Below are positions 43,084-52,490 of a DNA stretch of 64,000 nucleotides, piece by piece. Source of the stretch: a bacterium. Lineage in GTDB: Bacteria > Cyanobacteriota > Vampirovibrionia > Obscuribacterales > Obscuribacteraceae. Every line of letters begins with the position of its first letter. Within the stretch, counting starts at the first letter, position 1. Made by a program: the position numbers and the translations under genes. The notes under the pieces are model-generated. The model was not told the origin of the DNA, did no database searches, and worked only from the letters and a program-made list of their open reading frames with translations. The stretch is taken from positions 1 through 64,000 of the forward strand of contig WGMS01000003.1 of NCBI GenBank assembly GCA_016124935.1. The letters are read 5' to 3'.

Positions 43084-44089
43084 TATACAGCGCCTTCAAG
43101 GTCTCCACATCGCGTTTGGAAAGTGTGGTCTGGTTCTTATCCACCGACATGAACATGATGTCTTCCGAATTGCTGCTATGGCCGTTGATGCCTAGAGCAT
43201 GCCCGATTTCGTGCAGGGCAATGCTCTGCATCTGGGAAAGACTGATAGGCTTGCCGTCGCGCCTGGTCAAAATGAGAGTGGTGGCGGATATCCGTCCGGC
43301 GTTGCCGTCACGGAAGTTGGTGACAGCGCCTTCTATGGGAGAGGCCAGTTTGGCTGGATCATCGGTGAATTCGACATTGATATCGGCCTGGCCGCCCCCG
43401 GCGACGAACAGGAAGCTGACCAGGTCGTCGCTTCGAACCTGCCAGGTTTCAAAAGCGTTCTTCACCGCTTCGAGATACCGAGGTTCTCTAGCATTGGTCG
43501 CAATATAGACTTTGAGGGGCATCTTATCCAGCGCCCAGTGAGTAACACCGCGAATGGTGGCTTCGGCCAAATAAGTCCCTGGTGGTGAGATTGGATCTCC
43601 TGGCTTCTCGACAATGAACTCGCTCTCGATGGTTTTGATAAAATCTCGGACCATACCTGCGTTACCGGAACCAGGGTCGAGCTTTAGATAAGTCCTGAGT
43701 GCTTCTAAAGATTCTCTCTTCTTACCGGCTTTCAGGGCGGCATTGCCCAGGGTAATATAAAAATTGGCTGTTGAAGGAGACATTGTCGAAGCCTGCCGGG
43801 CTTCAAAATAGGCTCTTTGATAGTCGCCTTTCTGATAGAGGATCTTGGCATAGTTCCAGTGCAGCGATGGGATGCTGCCATTTTCTTTCATCAAATCAAG
43901 CACCGCCGGTAATGCTTCATCGTATTGCCCATTATTAACCAGGCCCGCCATAGAGTTGAGCCGCATAACAAATTCGCGACTGACCTTCTGTCCTTCGATG
44001 TCATAGAGTTGCGGCGACTGCGCCAGGACCGGACCCGGCCACAGAGCCGATATCAGAAAGAATATTGTCGCTGACAATTTCATCGACAT
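43055..44089 (-). CDS. Exported matrixin-like zinc metalloprotease with TPR region
   Basis: A 344-residue protein with a signal peptide (LSATIFFLISALWPGPVLAQS), a TPR region (about 40-145) and a C-terminal metzincin domain. The zinc motif HEIGHALGINGH (293-304) is the HExxHxxGxxH form, and IMFMS (311-315) supplies the Met-turn. It probably cleaves envelope or secreted proteins. Last gene of the five-gene Gld-type operon, starting one base after the hydrolase stop. Confidence 0.88.
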   Translation of the reverse strand: MSMKLSATIFFLISALWPGPVLAQSPQLYDIEGQKVSREFVMRLNSMAGLVNNGQYDEALPAVLDLMKENGSIPSLHWNYAKILYQKGDYQRAYFEARQASTMSPSTANFYITLGNAALKAGKKRESLEALRTYLKLDPGSGNAGMVRDFIKTIESEFIVEKPGDPISPPGTYLAEATIRGVTHWALDKMPLKVYIATNAREPRYLEAVKNAFETWQVRSDDLVSFLFVAGGGQADINVEFTDDPAKLASPIEGAVTNFRDGNAGRISATTLILTRRDGKPISLSQMQSIALHEIGHALGINGHSSNSEDIMFMSVDKNQTTLSKRDVETLKALYKLKPGLLKQ

Positions 44090-44090
44090 T

Positions 44091-44924
44091 CTACTCTGCT
44101 AAAAACTCCCGAACTAGAAAAAGCCATTCGTGGACATCAGAAGCATTCTTTGCAGTATGGTGCACACTATTTTCCAGTACCGAACTCAGATATTCGGCGG
44201 CTTCAATAGGATGGGTGGGGTCGTCGATACGAGACAGGATCAGAACCGGACACTTGATTTTGCGAAGGGCTTCCTCCTGGGGAAATCTATTTGAGGAGGC
44301 ACCTCTAAAAGCGGCGGCAAGAGACTGTGAATCTGCCGATTCTTCCAACTCTCGGTACGAAATCTCGCGGTGCTCGGGACATTCTCTTGCCGTAAAAGGA
44401 GTCGGCGGCAGGCGGCGCCAGTGCTTGACCAGAGCAGAAGCTCCGCCCTTCTCGATTATCTGCGCGAATTTACCATAGACTTTACCTATCTGCTCTCGAT
44501 CCGCTCCATGACTCGGCGGAATGACCAGCACCGCTCTGTCAACGTCCAGGCCTGCTTCGAGGGCGCATAAAATAGTGGCTGCCCCCATGGAGCTGCCTAT
44601 GGGAACAAGCTTCTTGTCGGAGCCGGATAGACCAAGAGTTTCGACAAGAGCAATCAGATCAAGGGCTAGATTCTGCCAGGCAAAATTACCAGGCTGCGAT
44701 TCCTGTTTAGAGCGACCATGTCCCCTGGCATCATAGCGATAGAAAGGGAAATATTCATTCAGCGATAGCCAGTCGGGGAAGGCGAGTCTGTCATTCAGAG
44801 CGCAAGAGGAAGTGAGACCATGAAGCAGGATCAAGGAAGGTGCGCCCTGCTCCCGCTCTTGCAAATCTGACGGGCCCTCGACATAGAGCTCGGTATCTCG
44901 AACGGCAAGCACCTGGCTTTTCAT
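44091..44924 (-). CDS. Alpha/beta-fold hydrolase
   Basis: A 277-residue cytoplasmic hydrolase: LILLHGLTSS for the oxyanion hole, YDARGHGRS, nucleophile Ser in IGSSMGAAT, Asp in SRIDDPTHP and His in SDVHEW. It could be an esterase or lipase; the substrate is not evident. It sits one base after the DUF4340 gene and one base before the metalloprotease gene, so it is cotranscribed with the ABC system. Relatives of that system do not usually include a hydrolase. Confidence 0.88.
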   Translation of the reverse strand: MKSQVLAVRDTELYVEGPSDLQEREQGAPSLILLHGLTSSCALNDRLAFPDWLSLNEYFPFYRYDARGHGRSKQESQPGNFAWQNLALDLIALVETLGLSGSDKKLVPIGSSMGAATILCALEAGLDVDRAVLVIPPSHGADREQIGKVYGKFAQIIEKGGASALVKHWRRLPPTPFTARECPEHREISYRELEESADSQSLAAAFRGASSNRFPQEEALRKIKCPVLILSRIDDPTHPIEAAEYLSSVLENSVHHTAKNASDVHEWLFLVREFLAE

Positions 44925-44925
44925 A

Positions 44926-45912
44926 TCAGTGCTGCAGCGGTGATTTTGCTGTGCCCTCGGGCTTATCGCTTTTGGAGGCGAGCAGCTCTGCTTTATCCAG
45001 CTTCTTAATATTCTCTACGACATAAGGAGATATAGAGACAAAGAAATTTTTGTCTGAGGTCTTGAGAATGAAGCCATCGTTGACGGTGCGTCGCCCTATC
45101 TGAAACTCGACCGGTTTGCCGCCTTTGAGCACCACCGAATATTTCAATTCCGGACTGGCGAGCCCATACTCCGGATCATCCTTCTCGCCTTCGACATCCT
45201 TGAAAACCATGCCAAGAAGCGTGTTGAAAGCCGTATCCGCTTTGACCTGATTGGTGACCTTGTCGGAAGGTGCTCCCTCGACCTCCCACTTGCCGTTTTT
45301 GCGCAGTAAAGTAAATTTGTCGGTGACCACCTTTTCTACTGCGTCGGCGTCATAAGTAAAGGCGCTGCGGTCGATCCAGTCTTTGGGACGCAAAGAGAGA
45401 TCCAGGGGTTCGATAGCGGCGGCGAAGATCTCTTTGTGACCATCGGCGCGGATATGACGTTTGCGGAAGCTCGGGGCGGTTCCTATGTATATCGTCGCCA
45501 GGGCTTTGTCCCCCTGACTGAAGGTGATCTTCCCTTCATAATCGTCATCAGCCACCTTGAATCTGGATGCAGCATCGTCGGTGGTGGCAACAGGCCAGTC
45601 TTCTTTCATCTCTCCGAATTTATCTATGAGTTTCTTGACGGCGGTATTACCGGCGGGAAAGCCTTTGACCGAGGGCACTGTCCACTTACCATCCACCGCC
45701 TTGAGCACCAGGGACTCGTTGTCCCCGCTGCCGTCACCGCTGGACTTCTCCTCTATTCTTATCTGATCGGCTTTAGACAGATCTGCAGCAAGTAGCTTCT
45801 TCTCTTTGCCGCCTTTACCTCCTGCGCCCCCCAGCATGTCTGTGCCGAGCACCACCGCCAGACCGATCTGAATCAATAAAACAGTTATGAGAATTTGAAT
45901 CATCTTGTTCAT
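44926..45912 (-). CDS. DUF4340 membrane-anchored protein
   Basis: A 328-residue protein with an N-terminal signal-anchor (MIQILITVLLIQIGLAVVLG) and an extracytoplasmic beta-rich body. It matches DUF4340 in having repeated segments of the form GKWTVP...F (VDGKWTVPSVKGFPAGN, NGKWEVEGAPSDKV) and RKRHIRADGHKEIFAA. DUF4340 genes typically follow GldG-like ABC auxiliary genes. The ATG overlaps the upstream stop by four bases (ATGA). It is probably a periplasmic part of the ABC complex. Confidence 0.82.
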   Translation of the reverse strand: MNKMIQILITVLLIQIGLAVVLGTDMLGGAGGKGGKEKKLLAADLSKADQIRIEEKSSGDGSGDNESLVLKAVDGKWTVPSVKGFPAGNTAVKKLIDKFGEMKEDWPVATTDDAASRFKVADDDYEGKITFSQGDKALATIYIGTAPSFRKRHIRADGHKEIFAAAIEPLDLSLRPKDWIDRSAFTYDADAVEKVVTDKFTLLRKNGKWEVEGAPSDKVTNQVKADTAFNTLLGMVFKDVEGEKDDPEYGLASPELKYSVVLKGGKPVEFQIGRRTVNDGFILKTSDKNFFVSISPYVVENIKKLDKAELLASKSDKPEGTAKSPLQH

Positions 45913-48779
45913 GCTTGGGACACTCCCAGGATCTCGCGGTATCGAAGCGCGCTCGCCTTTCTTGCGTTCTGACGAAAGATGAAGACCACGCCCAGACCGG
46001 CGGCGGCCAGGGCATAGTTGAGGTACTCCCAGAAAAGAGACTCGTTCTTATCCAGTTTTTTGAGCGTTCTAGAGAATTGAGCCCGGCCGCGAATAGAGAG
46101 AAGATCTCGATCACCGAGGGACCAGTCGATAGAGTTGAGCACCAGCTCGACCGGGTTCATATAACGAGTACCCATGCCGGCCGAAGCCAGCTCCAGCATC
46201 TCGTCCGACAGAAAAGTATTGGTCGAAAACAGAATTATTTTGGCGGACTCGGCCGAGCTTTCAATGGTATTGACGAAATCTGCTTTGGAGCTGTCCGAAT
46301 TTTGACCGCCCTCGGCTTTGAGCGGTGAGGGCTTGCCTTTGAAGAAAGATTCGAACTTGCCTTCCTGGGCCACGCCGACCAGATGGCTGCCCATGGTTTT
46401 CGCCTCGGGAAGTTCGAATCCTGTTTCTCCATATTTATTGTAGTCCGGCTGAATATCGGTATTTTTGGAAGTCCAGGACTTGACCGAACTTTTGAGGAGT
46501 TCATAGTTTTTTCTGCCCTGTAACTTGTCTTTGGGGATTTTTACAGGCGATGCCCAGTTGACAGTCACCTGGGGCAGACCGGCGATTAGACCGCTGTCTT
46601 TATCCATGCCATCCGAGCGAATGTCGACAAAATAAGGATAAGGAGCCATTTTCAGCTCTTGAATCTCGAAGCCGTTGATACTTCTTTGAACCGGAATCGG
46701 AAACGCGGTGTTCTGAGCGTCGAGGACTATAGTCTCCTCCAATTCCATACCGTTATGCTTCAGCCATTCCGACAAACCGGAATTGACTCGATGACAGCTG
46801 AGAGCCTTCTGCATATCGATATCATAGGGAGAGGTGGACAGGATAACGGTGCCGCCCTGCATCAGGAACTGGTCGATGGCGAACACCTGCTTTTCGTCGA
46901 GGTCTTCAGGAGATACCAGAAGAAGAAGGTCGATATCGCTGGGTATGCCACCCTGAAGGTTGAGAGGCTTGACCTGATACTGCTCGGTCAATTGCTGCTG
47001 CAAGATATTGAAGTGCTTATTCGCGCCCGGCATGCCGTACTGGGGCATCGCCTGCTTGGGTGGCGGCATGACCAGGCCGACGGTCTTCAAGAATCCTTTG
47101 GAATAGCGTTTCAGGCCGGCGGTGATGGCACGTTCGAGACCGCCCCTGGAAAGGTCCTCGGGAAGAGGAATCTGGACTGTTTCGTCGCCGCTTTTAAGGG
47201 TCATATAGAACCAGAATCGTCTGGTGTCTAATAAGCCGAGCACCATCGGCTTGAAACCGTATTCTTTTTCTATGGTGCCGGCAAGCGCACCACCCTGAGC
47301 CATCGGATCTTTCAATTCGAAGCCGAATTTATCGCCGGCTTTCTTTTTGAGATCGGCAAGGGCAGAGATAAGATCATTTTTTAGAGCGACCAGCGGCTCG
47401 GGCAGGCTCTCGTTGCCGGAGATATAGCCTACGAACTGAACTTTCTTATCTAAATTGGCAAAAATATTGCCCGAGCCCTGATAACTGTAGAGAACTTTCT
47501 TGATGGCGCTGGTGATATCGTATTCTGGGTTTCTCAGATCGACTTTTAAATCGCCTTCACTAGTTGCCGCTTTGACATCGATCAGGTCGCTGAATGTGAG
47601 AGTCTCGAACTGGTCGCCGTACTTTATAAGGATGTCGAAATAGGAATTAGCGATAGAGGCCTGGTACTTGTCGCTGGTCTGGAACGGCTTGGGCTTTATG
47701 CCGTATTTCTCCCCGGCTTCTTTCTCCAGCTCTTGATTCTCGACAGGATCGACAAACTCCACTTTCACCCTGCCGCCCCCGGCAAGCTCGTACTCTTTGA
47801 GGATGTCTCTCAGGCGAGGCACCAGAGGAGCAAGCAGAGAATGAGTCTTGGCGCTGAAATAACCACGAATCAGAAGCGGCTCTTTGAGCCTCTCTAAATA
47901 GGACCGGGTGGTGGGCGATATAGAATAAATCTGACCGGCTGTAAGATCCACCCGGGCAAAAGTGACTTTCTGAATCCAGAAATTACCGGCGATAAAGTTG
48001 GCCACAAATAGAGCAGTAATCAAAAGCCACTGGTCATGGCGGCTGTTGCGAGGATTATCGGCCCAGCGGATTTTCTCTAAGGCGAGCACATTGAGGGCAA
48101 GGAAGATGCCGATGAGACTGAGATAATAGTAGATGTCCCGGAAGTCTATCACTCCCCGGGTAATGCTCTCGAAGCGCGAGCCGCTGCCGATTAGGGCGAG
48201 CAGTTCACCCAGCTTATTGTCAAAAAGACCGGTTATCGCTTCGGAGCCGACGAGATAGAAAGCACCACAGACGAGGACAGAGAAGATCAAGCTGACAATC
48301 TGGTTGGAGGTCTTGGCGCTTACGAATAAGCCGATGGCGGAATAGGCGCCGGCAAGGAAGATGGTAGCAATGTATCCGCCCACCACCGGACCCCAATCGA
48401 GGGGACCGAGCATGGACACAGTCAAAGGAAGCGGCAGAGTCAATGCCACCGCCACAGATACCAGACCGAGACAGGCCAGGAACTTGCCCAGAACCAGGTG
48501 CAGGTTGGAGACCGAGGAGGTAAGCAAGACTTCGAGGGTCCCGGAGGCTTTCTCTTCGCTCCACATCTTCATGGTAAGAGCCGGCACTAGAAAAATCAGC
48601 AAGAGCGGAAACCACTCGAACATGGGCCTGACATCGGCTATATTGCGGGCAAAGAAAGTCTCTACCCAGAAGAAGATAAAGAGCGTGGTGGCAAGGAATG
48701 CGCCGAAGAAAATCAGTCCGGTAAGAGAGGCGAAGAATCCGGCGAATTCTTTGCGGGCTATCTGCATGACGTTATTCAT
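45909..48779 (-). CDS. GldF-GldG fusion: ABC-2 permease plus auxiliary domain
   Basis: A 956-residue protein combining two usually separate proteins. Residues 1-240 form an ABC-2 permease of about six helices (begins MNNVMQIARKEFAGFFASL, with EEKASGTLEVLLTSSVS). A further helix (about 250-270) leads to a large extracytoplasmic ABC_transp_aux/GldG-like domain (YSISPTTRSYLERLKEPLLIRGYFS, then DLLLLVSPEDLDEKQVFAIDQFLMQGG), with a final helix near 925-945. Gld ABC proteins are linked to gliding or surface secretion in Bacteroidota. It overlaps the ATPase gene by eight bases. Confidence 0.88.
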   Translation of the reverse strand: MNNVMQIARKEFAGFFASLTGLIFFGAFLATTLFIFFWVETFFARNIADVRPMFEWFPLLLIFLVPALTMKMWSEEKASGTLEVLLTSSVSNLHLVLGKFLACLGLVSVAVALTLPLPLTVSMLGPLDWGPVVGGYIATIFLAGAYSAIGLFVSAKTSNQIVSLIFSVLVCGAFYLVGSEAITGLFDNKLGELLALIGSGSRFESITRGVIDFRDIYYYLSLIGIFLALNVLALEKIRWADNPRNSRHDQWLLITALFVANFIAGNFWIQKVTFARVDLTAGQIYSISPTTRSYLERLKEPLLIRGYFSAKTHSLLAPLVPRLRDILKEYELAGGGRVKVEFVDPVENQELEKEAGEKYGIKPKPFQTSDKYQASIANSYFDILIKYGDQFETLTFSDLIDVKAATSEGDLKVDLRNPEYDITSAIKKVLYSYQGSGNIFANLDKKVQFVGYISGNESLPEPLVALKNDLISALADLKKKAGDKFGFELKDPMAQGGALAGTIEKEYGFKPMVLGLLDTRRFWFYMTLKSGDETVQIPLPEDLSRGGLERAITAGLKRYSKGFLKTVGLVMPPPKQAMPQYGMPGANKHFNILQQQLTEQYQVKPLNLQGGIPSDIDLLLLVSPEDLDEKQVFAIDQFLMQGGTVILSTSPYDIDMQKALSCHRVNSGLSEWLKHNGMELEETIVLDAQNTAFPIPVQRSINGFEIQELKMAPYPYFVDIRSDGMDKDSGLIAGLPQVTVNWASPVKIPKDKLQGRKNYELLKSSVKSWTSKNTDIQPDYNKYGETGFELPEAKTMGSHLVGVAQEGKFESFFKGKPSPLKAEGGQNSDSSKADFVNTIESSAESAKIILFSTNTFLSDEMLELASAGMGTRYMNPVELVLNSIDWSLGDRDLLSIRGRAQFSRTLKKLDKNESLFWEYLNYALAAAGLGVVFIFRQNARKASALRYREILGVSQA

Positions 48780-49737
48780 CTTGACCTACTCCCCGGGATA
48801 TCTCACCGAATATCACTTCGAGATCCCTTACTTTGGGCTTCAGGGCATAGAGCTTGAGCCCTTTCTCCACCACCTTCGCGGCGATGGCGGCGGCGACAGA
48901 GTCCCGTTCTCTGTCCGGCTTCAAAGCCACAGAACAGGTGACCCGCCCATCATCAGCCTGGTGTTCGACTACCGAGGCTCCTTCTACGCCATCGACCTCT
49001 TCCAGCAGTTCACGAATGGCGTCTTCTCCGCCTTCATCATTTTCCCCTTGACCGAGCACAACTTCCAGACGGTTCGACTGATCCAGGTTCTCCATGGTCG
49101 AATCGAGGGCTACCTTACCGCCCCGGACGATAATTACCCTATGGCAGGTCGCCTCCACTTCCTGGAGGATATGGGTAGAGACCACCACTGTCGCCTTCTG
49201 GGCAAGCTCCTTGATAAGAGCGCGCATTTCGAGAATCTGAGAGGGATCTAGCCCGTTGGTCGGCTCATCCAGAATATAAATACGCGGTGAGCCGAGAATC
49301 GCCTGGGCTACTCCCAGACGTTGACGATAGCCCCGTGACAACGTATTGATGCGCTGAGCGGCGACATCGGTAAGCTTGGTGCGATGGATTGCCTGGGCGA
49401 TGGAAGAATTAGCCTCTGTCCCTTCCAGCCCCTTGAGACTGGCTGCATAAATAAGATAGTCGGTAACCGTCATATCCGGGTAGAGCGGACAGTTCTCGGG
49501 CAGATAACCTATCTTCTTCTGAATTCTGGAGCGGTCTTCGCAGATGTCGAGACCATCTACAGTAAGCTTGCCCGCTGTGGGCTCGATAAAGCCGGTGATC
49601 ATTTTCATGATCGTGGTCTTACCGGCGCCATTATGACCGAGCAGGCCGACAATCTCTCCATGTTCTATCTGGAAAGAGGCGGTGTCCACGGCGACCAGAT
49701 CGCCATATCTGCGGGTCAAATCTTCTGCCTTGATCAT
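48772..49737 (-). CDS. ABC transporter ATPase (GldA-like)
   Basis: A 321-residue ATPase: Walker A GHNGAGKTT (34-42), signature LSRGYRQRLG, Walker B IYILDEPTNGLD and the switch His in VVVSTH. The C-terminal ~90 residues are an acidic extension like those of GldA/NatA-type exporter ATPases. It powers the permease fused to the GldG-like domain encoded next, with which it overlaps by eight bases. First gene of the operon. Confidence 0.92.
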   Translation of the reverse strand: MIKAEDLTRRYGDLVAVDTASFQIEHGEIVGLLGHNGAGKTTIMKMITGFIEPTAGKLTVDGLDICEDRSRIQKKIGYLPENCPLYPDMTVTDYLIYAASLKGLEGTEANSSIAQAIHRTKLTDVAAQRINTLSRGYRQRLGVAQAILGSPRIYILDEPTNGLDPSQILEMRALIKELAQKATVVVSTHILQEVEATCHRVIIVRGGKVALDSTMENLDQSNRLEVVLGQGENDEGGEDAIRELLEEVDGVEGASVVEHQADDGRVTCSVALKPDRERDSVAAAIAAKVVEKGLKLYALKPKVRDLEVIFGEISRGVGQDE

Positions 49738-49922
49738 GGGTGGTTCTCGCGCATGTCTGGGACAGCTACGTCGTAGTAAAGCAATTAGATAACGCTAATT
49801 GAATTTTGCAAGGTTATCGAAAAGCCAGGACGCCATTTTACAGAGCGCCATGGCGATAAGTACTTAGATTTCGACAATATTTAAGGAAATGGAATAAATG
49901 CTTACCTGGACGGAAAAGCCGC

Positions 49923-50855
49923 TCAATACTCTTCTTGCACTATATATAGTGGTCTGTTGCGATGGTGCTCCAGACCGAGTGCCAGGTATTCACCGATGAT
50001 ACCAAGACAGACTAGCTGGAGAGCACCGACAAAAAGTATTGCAATCACCGCCGGTGTCCAGCTTGCTGTTGCTGCCGGCCAGAGCATTAGAATAGAAGCA
50101 AAGATAAGACAAAGCGCGAAACAAAAGGCGCCCAGAAGCACTCCCAGACGGAGCGGAAACTTGGAGAAGCCGGTCAATCCCGCCATAGACAGATGTACTA
50201 ACTTGGCGAAAGTATACTGCGGCACACCGGCAAAACGCTCTTCGCGATCATATTCGATGATCGTCTGCTTATAGCCCACCCAGGTAGCGAGCCCGCGGAT
50301 ATAACGATGCTTTTCGCGCAATTGGCGAAGATTGTCGCAGACCCGCTTTGAAATGAGCCGGAAGTCGCCTACATCGACAGGTATATCGATTTCGGAGATG
50401 GCGCGCATGATGCGGTAATAGACCTTCGCCCGCAAATGCGCCAGAAAGGACATCCCCTTTCGCTTGATGCGTCGGGCATGAACCACATCGTATCCTTCTT
50501 GCCATTTTTCGACTAGACGAGGAAAAACCTCCGGCGGATCTTGCAAATCACCGTCGATGACGATCACACAGTCTCCGGTGGCGCGATCGAGACCGGCGGT
50601 AATCGCTGCCTGGTGTCCAAAATTGCGGCTCAAATCGACGATACGCAGCTTCTCGTCCCTGGACTTTTCATCTATCAGATATTCCAGGGTTTTGTCGACG
50701 CTGCCGTCATTGACGAAGATGATCTCATGATCGCAGCCCATGGAGTTCAGCACCGCTTTGACCCGACGCACACATTCCCGGGCGCCCTGCTCTTCGTTAT
50801 ACATCGGGATGACGATGCTTAGCTTGAAGGAGGCTGAAGTAGAAGGGTCTTGCAT
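49923..50855 (-). CDS. GT2 glycosyltransferase (GtrB/DPM-synthase-like)
   Basis: A 310-residue enzyme: LSIVIPMYNEEQG, FVNDGSVDKT and the DxD motif in IDGDLQDPPE, then QREKHRY-like LREKHRYIRGLATWVGY and two C-terminal transmembrane helices (about 240-290). This is the architecture of polyprenyl-phosphate glycosyltransferases such as GtrB, which make lipid-linked sugars for GT-C transferases. Several GT-C-like membrane proteins are encoded downstream of it on the plus strand at 51-59 kb. Sugar not determined. Confidence 0.9.
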   Translation of the reverse strand: MQDPSTSASFKLSIVIPMYNEEQGARECVRRVKAVLNSMGCDHEIIFVNDGSVDKTLEYLIDEKSRDEKLRIVDLSRNFGHQAAITAGLDRATGDCVIVIDGDLQDPPEVFPRLVEKWQEGYDVVHARRIKRKGMSFLAHLRAKVYYRIMRAISEIDIPVDVGDFRLISKRVCDNLRQLREKHRYIRGLATWVGYKQTIIEYDREERFAGVPQYTFAKLVHLSMAGLTGFSKFPLRLGVLLGAFCFALCLIFASILMLWPAATASWTPAVIAILFVGALQLVCLGIIGEYLALGLEHHRNRPLYIVQEEY

Positions 50856-51152
50856 GGTAGCCGAAGTAGCCGAAATTTAAGTCTGCATTTGCTGAGCGAG
50901 GGCACAAGCTTGAATATGCCACCAGAGACCAATTTTAAATAATATGCTCTGATTTATGAGCCAAATTAAGGGCAGGCGAAGACAAAATTATCTAATACAT
51001 TTTGACCGTGTTTCGACCGTGACAAAGGGCTCTATAGAGCACCTCCCCGGCGAGCCGGTTGTCAGAAGAATACTAATAACACGACAAACCGTATTCAAAC
51101 CCTCTTCACTTCCACTAAAGTAGAGTTATCGACCACAGTTCAACCAGGGAAG
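50856..51152. other. Intergenic region with palindromes between divergent glycosyltransferase genes
   Basis: 297 bases. It holds the direct repeats GACCGTG at 51004-51010 and 51015-51021, the perfect palindrome GCTCTATAGAGC (51029-51040) and the inverted repeat CCGGC-GA-GCCGG (51047-51058). These look like a regulator-binding region for the glycan genes, but no promoter could be fixed. Confidence 0.45.
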
Positions 51153-52490
51153 ATGGCAAGCAGCTCAAAAGATTCCAGAAATTCGGTAAAATCCGATAAA
51201 AGAGGCAAGTTGTCCTGGCTTACAGCGGCGATATTGATCATCTTCTCCCTCTTCGCAACCCTGATGATGGCCCACAAACTGACTGAGCCCCTGCTTAACC
51301 CTCGCTGGTTCATCAACACCAAGACAGGCAAGGCGGACATCACCGACTTCTTTCAGTACTATCAGGCAAGCGCCCTTGGCCAGTCGAGGCAGTCTAAAAA
51401 AGTCTATGACCCGGCCGTTCAAAAAGCCTGGGCCGATGAGCTGATTGCCCCGATCAAATCGGACAAGATCTTCTACAACCAGCAGCCGCCGTTCTCTTAT
51501 ACTCTGCTTCTGCCCCTCTCCTGGCTACCGCCGCCCAGTGCTTATCCGGCATGGTGCCTGGCACAGATGGGTTTCGGTCTGGGCGGCCTCTATTACCTGA
51601 GCCGGCTTGGACCGCTTAAAAGCCGTGACAGACTCTTGTTCATCGCCGGTGTCGCTCTCAGCTTTCCTGCCTATAGCTGCATCTGGCATGGTAACACCAG
51701 TTTCTGGCTCCTGGGAACGATGAGCCTTTTCATCGCCTTTCTCTATCAAAGAAAGGAGCTTCTATCTGGCGTTTTTCTGGCGCTCTCTACATTTAAACCC
51801 CAGTATCTTTTTCCACTCACGGTGCCCATAGCAGCCATGAAACGCTGGAAAGTCGCCGCCGCCCTGGTAATATTCGAGTTGCTTCTTATGCTGAGTGCCG
51901 CTCCTTTGATAGGCCTCGAAAATGTGATTGGCTACCCATATGTGGTGACCCATGCCGAATCTTCGGAAAACTTCATCGGTGTCAACGCCCACAAGATGAT
52001 CAGCATCAGAGGACCGATAGCCATGTTTTTGAGCACCGGGGCATCGCTAAAAATAACCGCGGTCCTGATGTTCCTCTGTCTCGGTCCGTTGTATCTTCTA
52101 TGGCGAAAATGCACCGGGGTCTTATCGTCGGCAATATCGGTAGATGCGCTGCGCTTTCTCTGGGCTGTTACAATCTGCACGATGCTCCTCACAAGCCCGC
52201 ACTCCCATCTCTTCGACTTTCTTCTTGTGGCCATGGCGGCCGCCCTGACACTAAAAACACTATCACCAGAGGGGCTCTCCTCCGCTGGCGGAAACACAAG
52301 TGCTTCCCAAAGGTTGTGGACGATAATGCTGGTTGTTTTCCCGCCCCTTTCCTGGATAGCTAATTTCGCCATCGGCCAGGAACATGCCGCCGTCTATTTC
52401 TTCTTTCCCTATCTGCTAGGGCTATGGGTGATTGCAATAATTTCTCTAAAAGAAGCCCTCACCCAGCCAGAGATAGAGGGCAGTCGATAA
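51153..52490 (+). CDS. GT87-family membrane glycosyltransferase
   Basis: A 445-residue polytopic protein with about ten helices, matching the GT87 (DUF2029) family of polyprenyl-phosphate mannose-type transferases: early DFFQYYQASA with an acidic residue in the first loop, KVYDPAVQ, FFYNQQPPFSY-like IFYNQQPPFSYTLLLPL, and ALSTFKPQYL. It would add a sugar from a lipid carrier to an extracytoplasmic acceptor. Its TAA overlaps the next gene's ATG (TAATG), so the two are coupled. Confidence 0.85.
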   Translation: MASSSKDSRNSVKSDKRGKLSWLTAAILIIFSLFATLMMAHKLTEPLLNPRWFINTKTGKADITDFFQYYQASALGQSRQSKKVYDPAVQKAWADELIAPIKSDKIFYNQQPPFSYTLLLPLSWLPPPSAYPAWCLAQMGFGLGGLYYLSRLGPLKSRDRLLFIAGVALSFPAYSCIWHGNTSFWLLGTMSLFIAFLYQRKELLSGVFLALSTFKPQYLFPLTVPIAAMKRWKVAAALVIFELLLMLSAAPLIGLENVIGYPYVVTHAESSENFIGVNAHKMISIRGPIAMFLSTGASLKITAVLMFLCLGPLYLLWRKCTGVLSSAISVDALRFLWAVTICTMLLTSPHSHLFDFLLVAMAAALTLKTLSPEGLSSAGGNTSASQRLWTIMLVVFPPLSWIANFAIGQEHAAVYFFFPYLLGLWVIAIISLKEALTQPEIEGSR

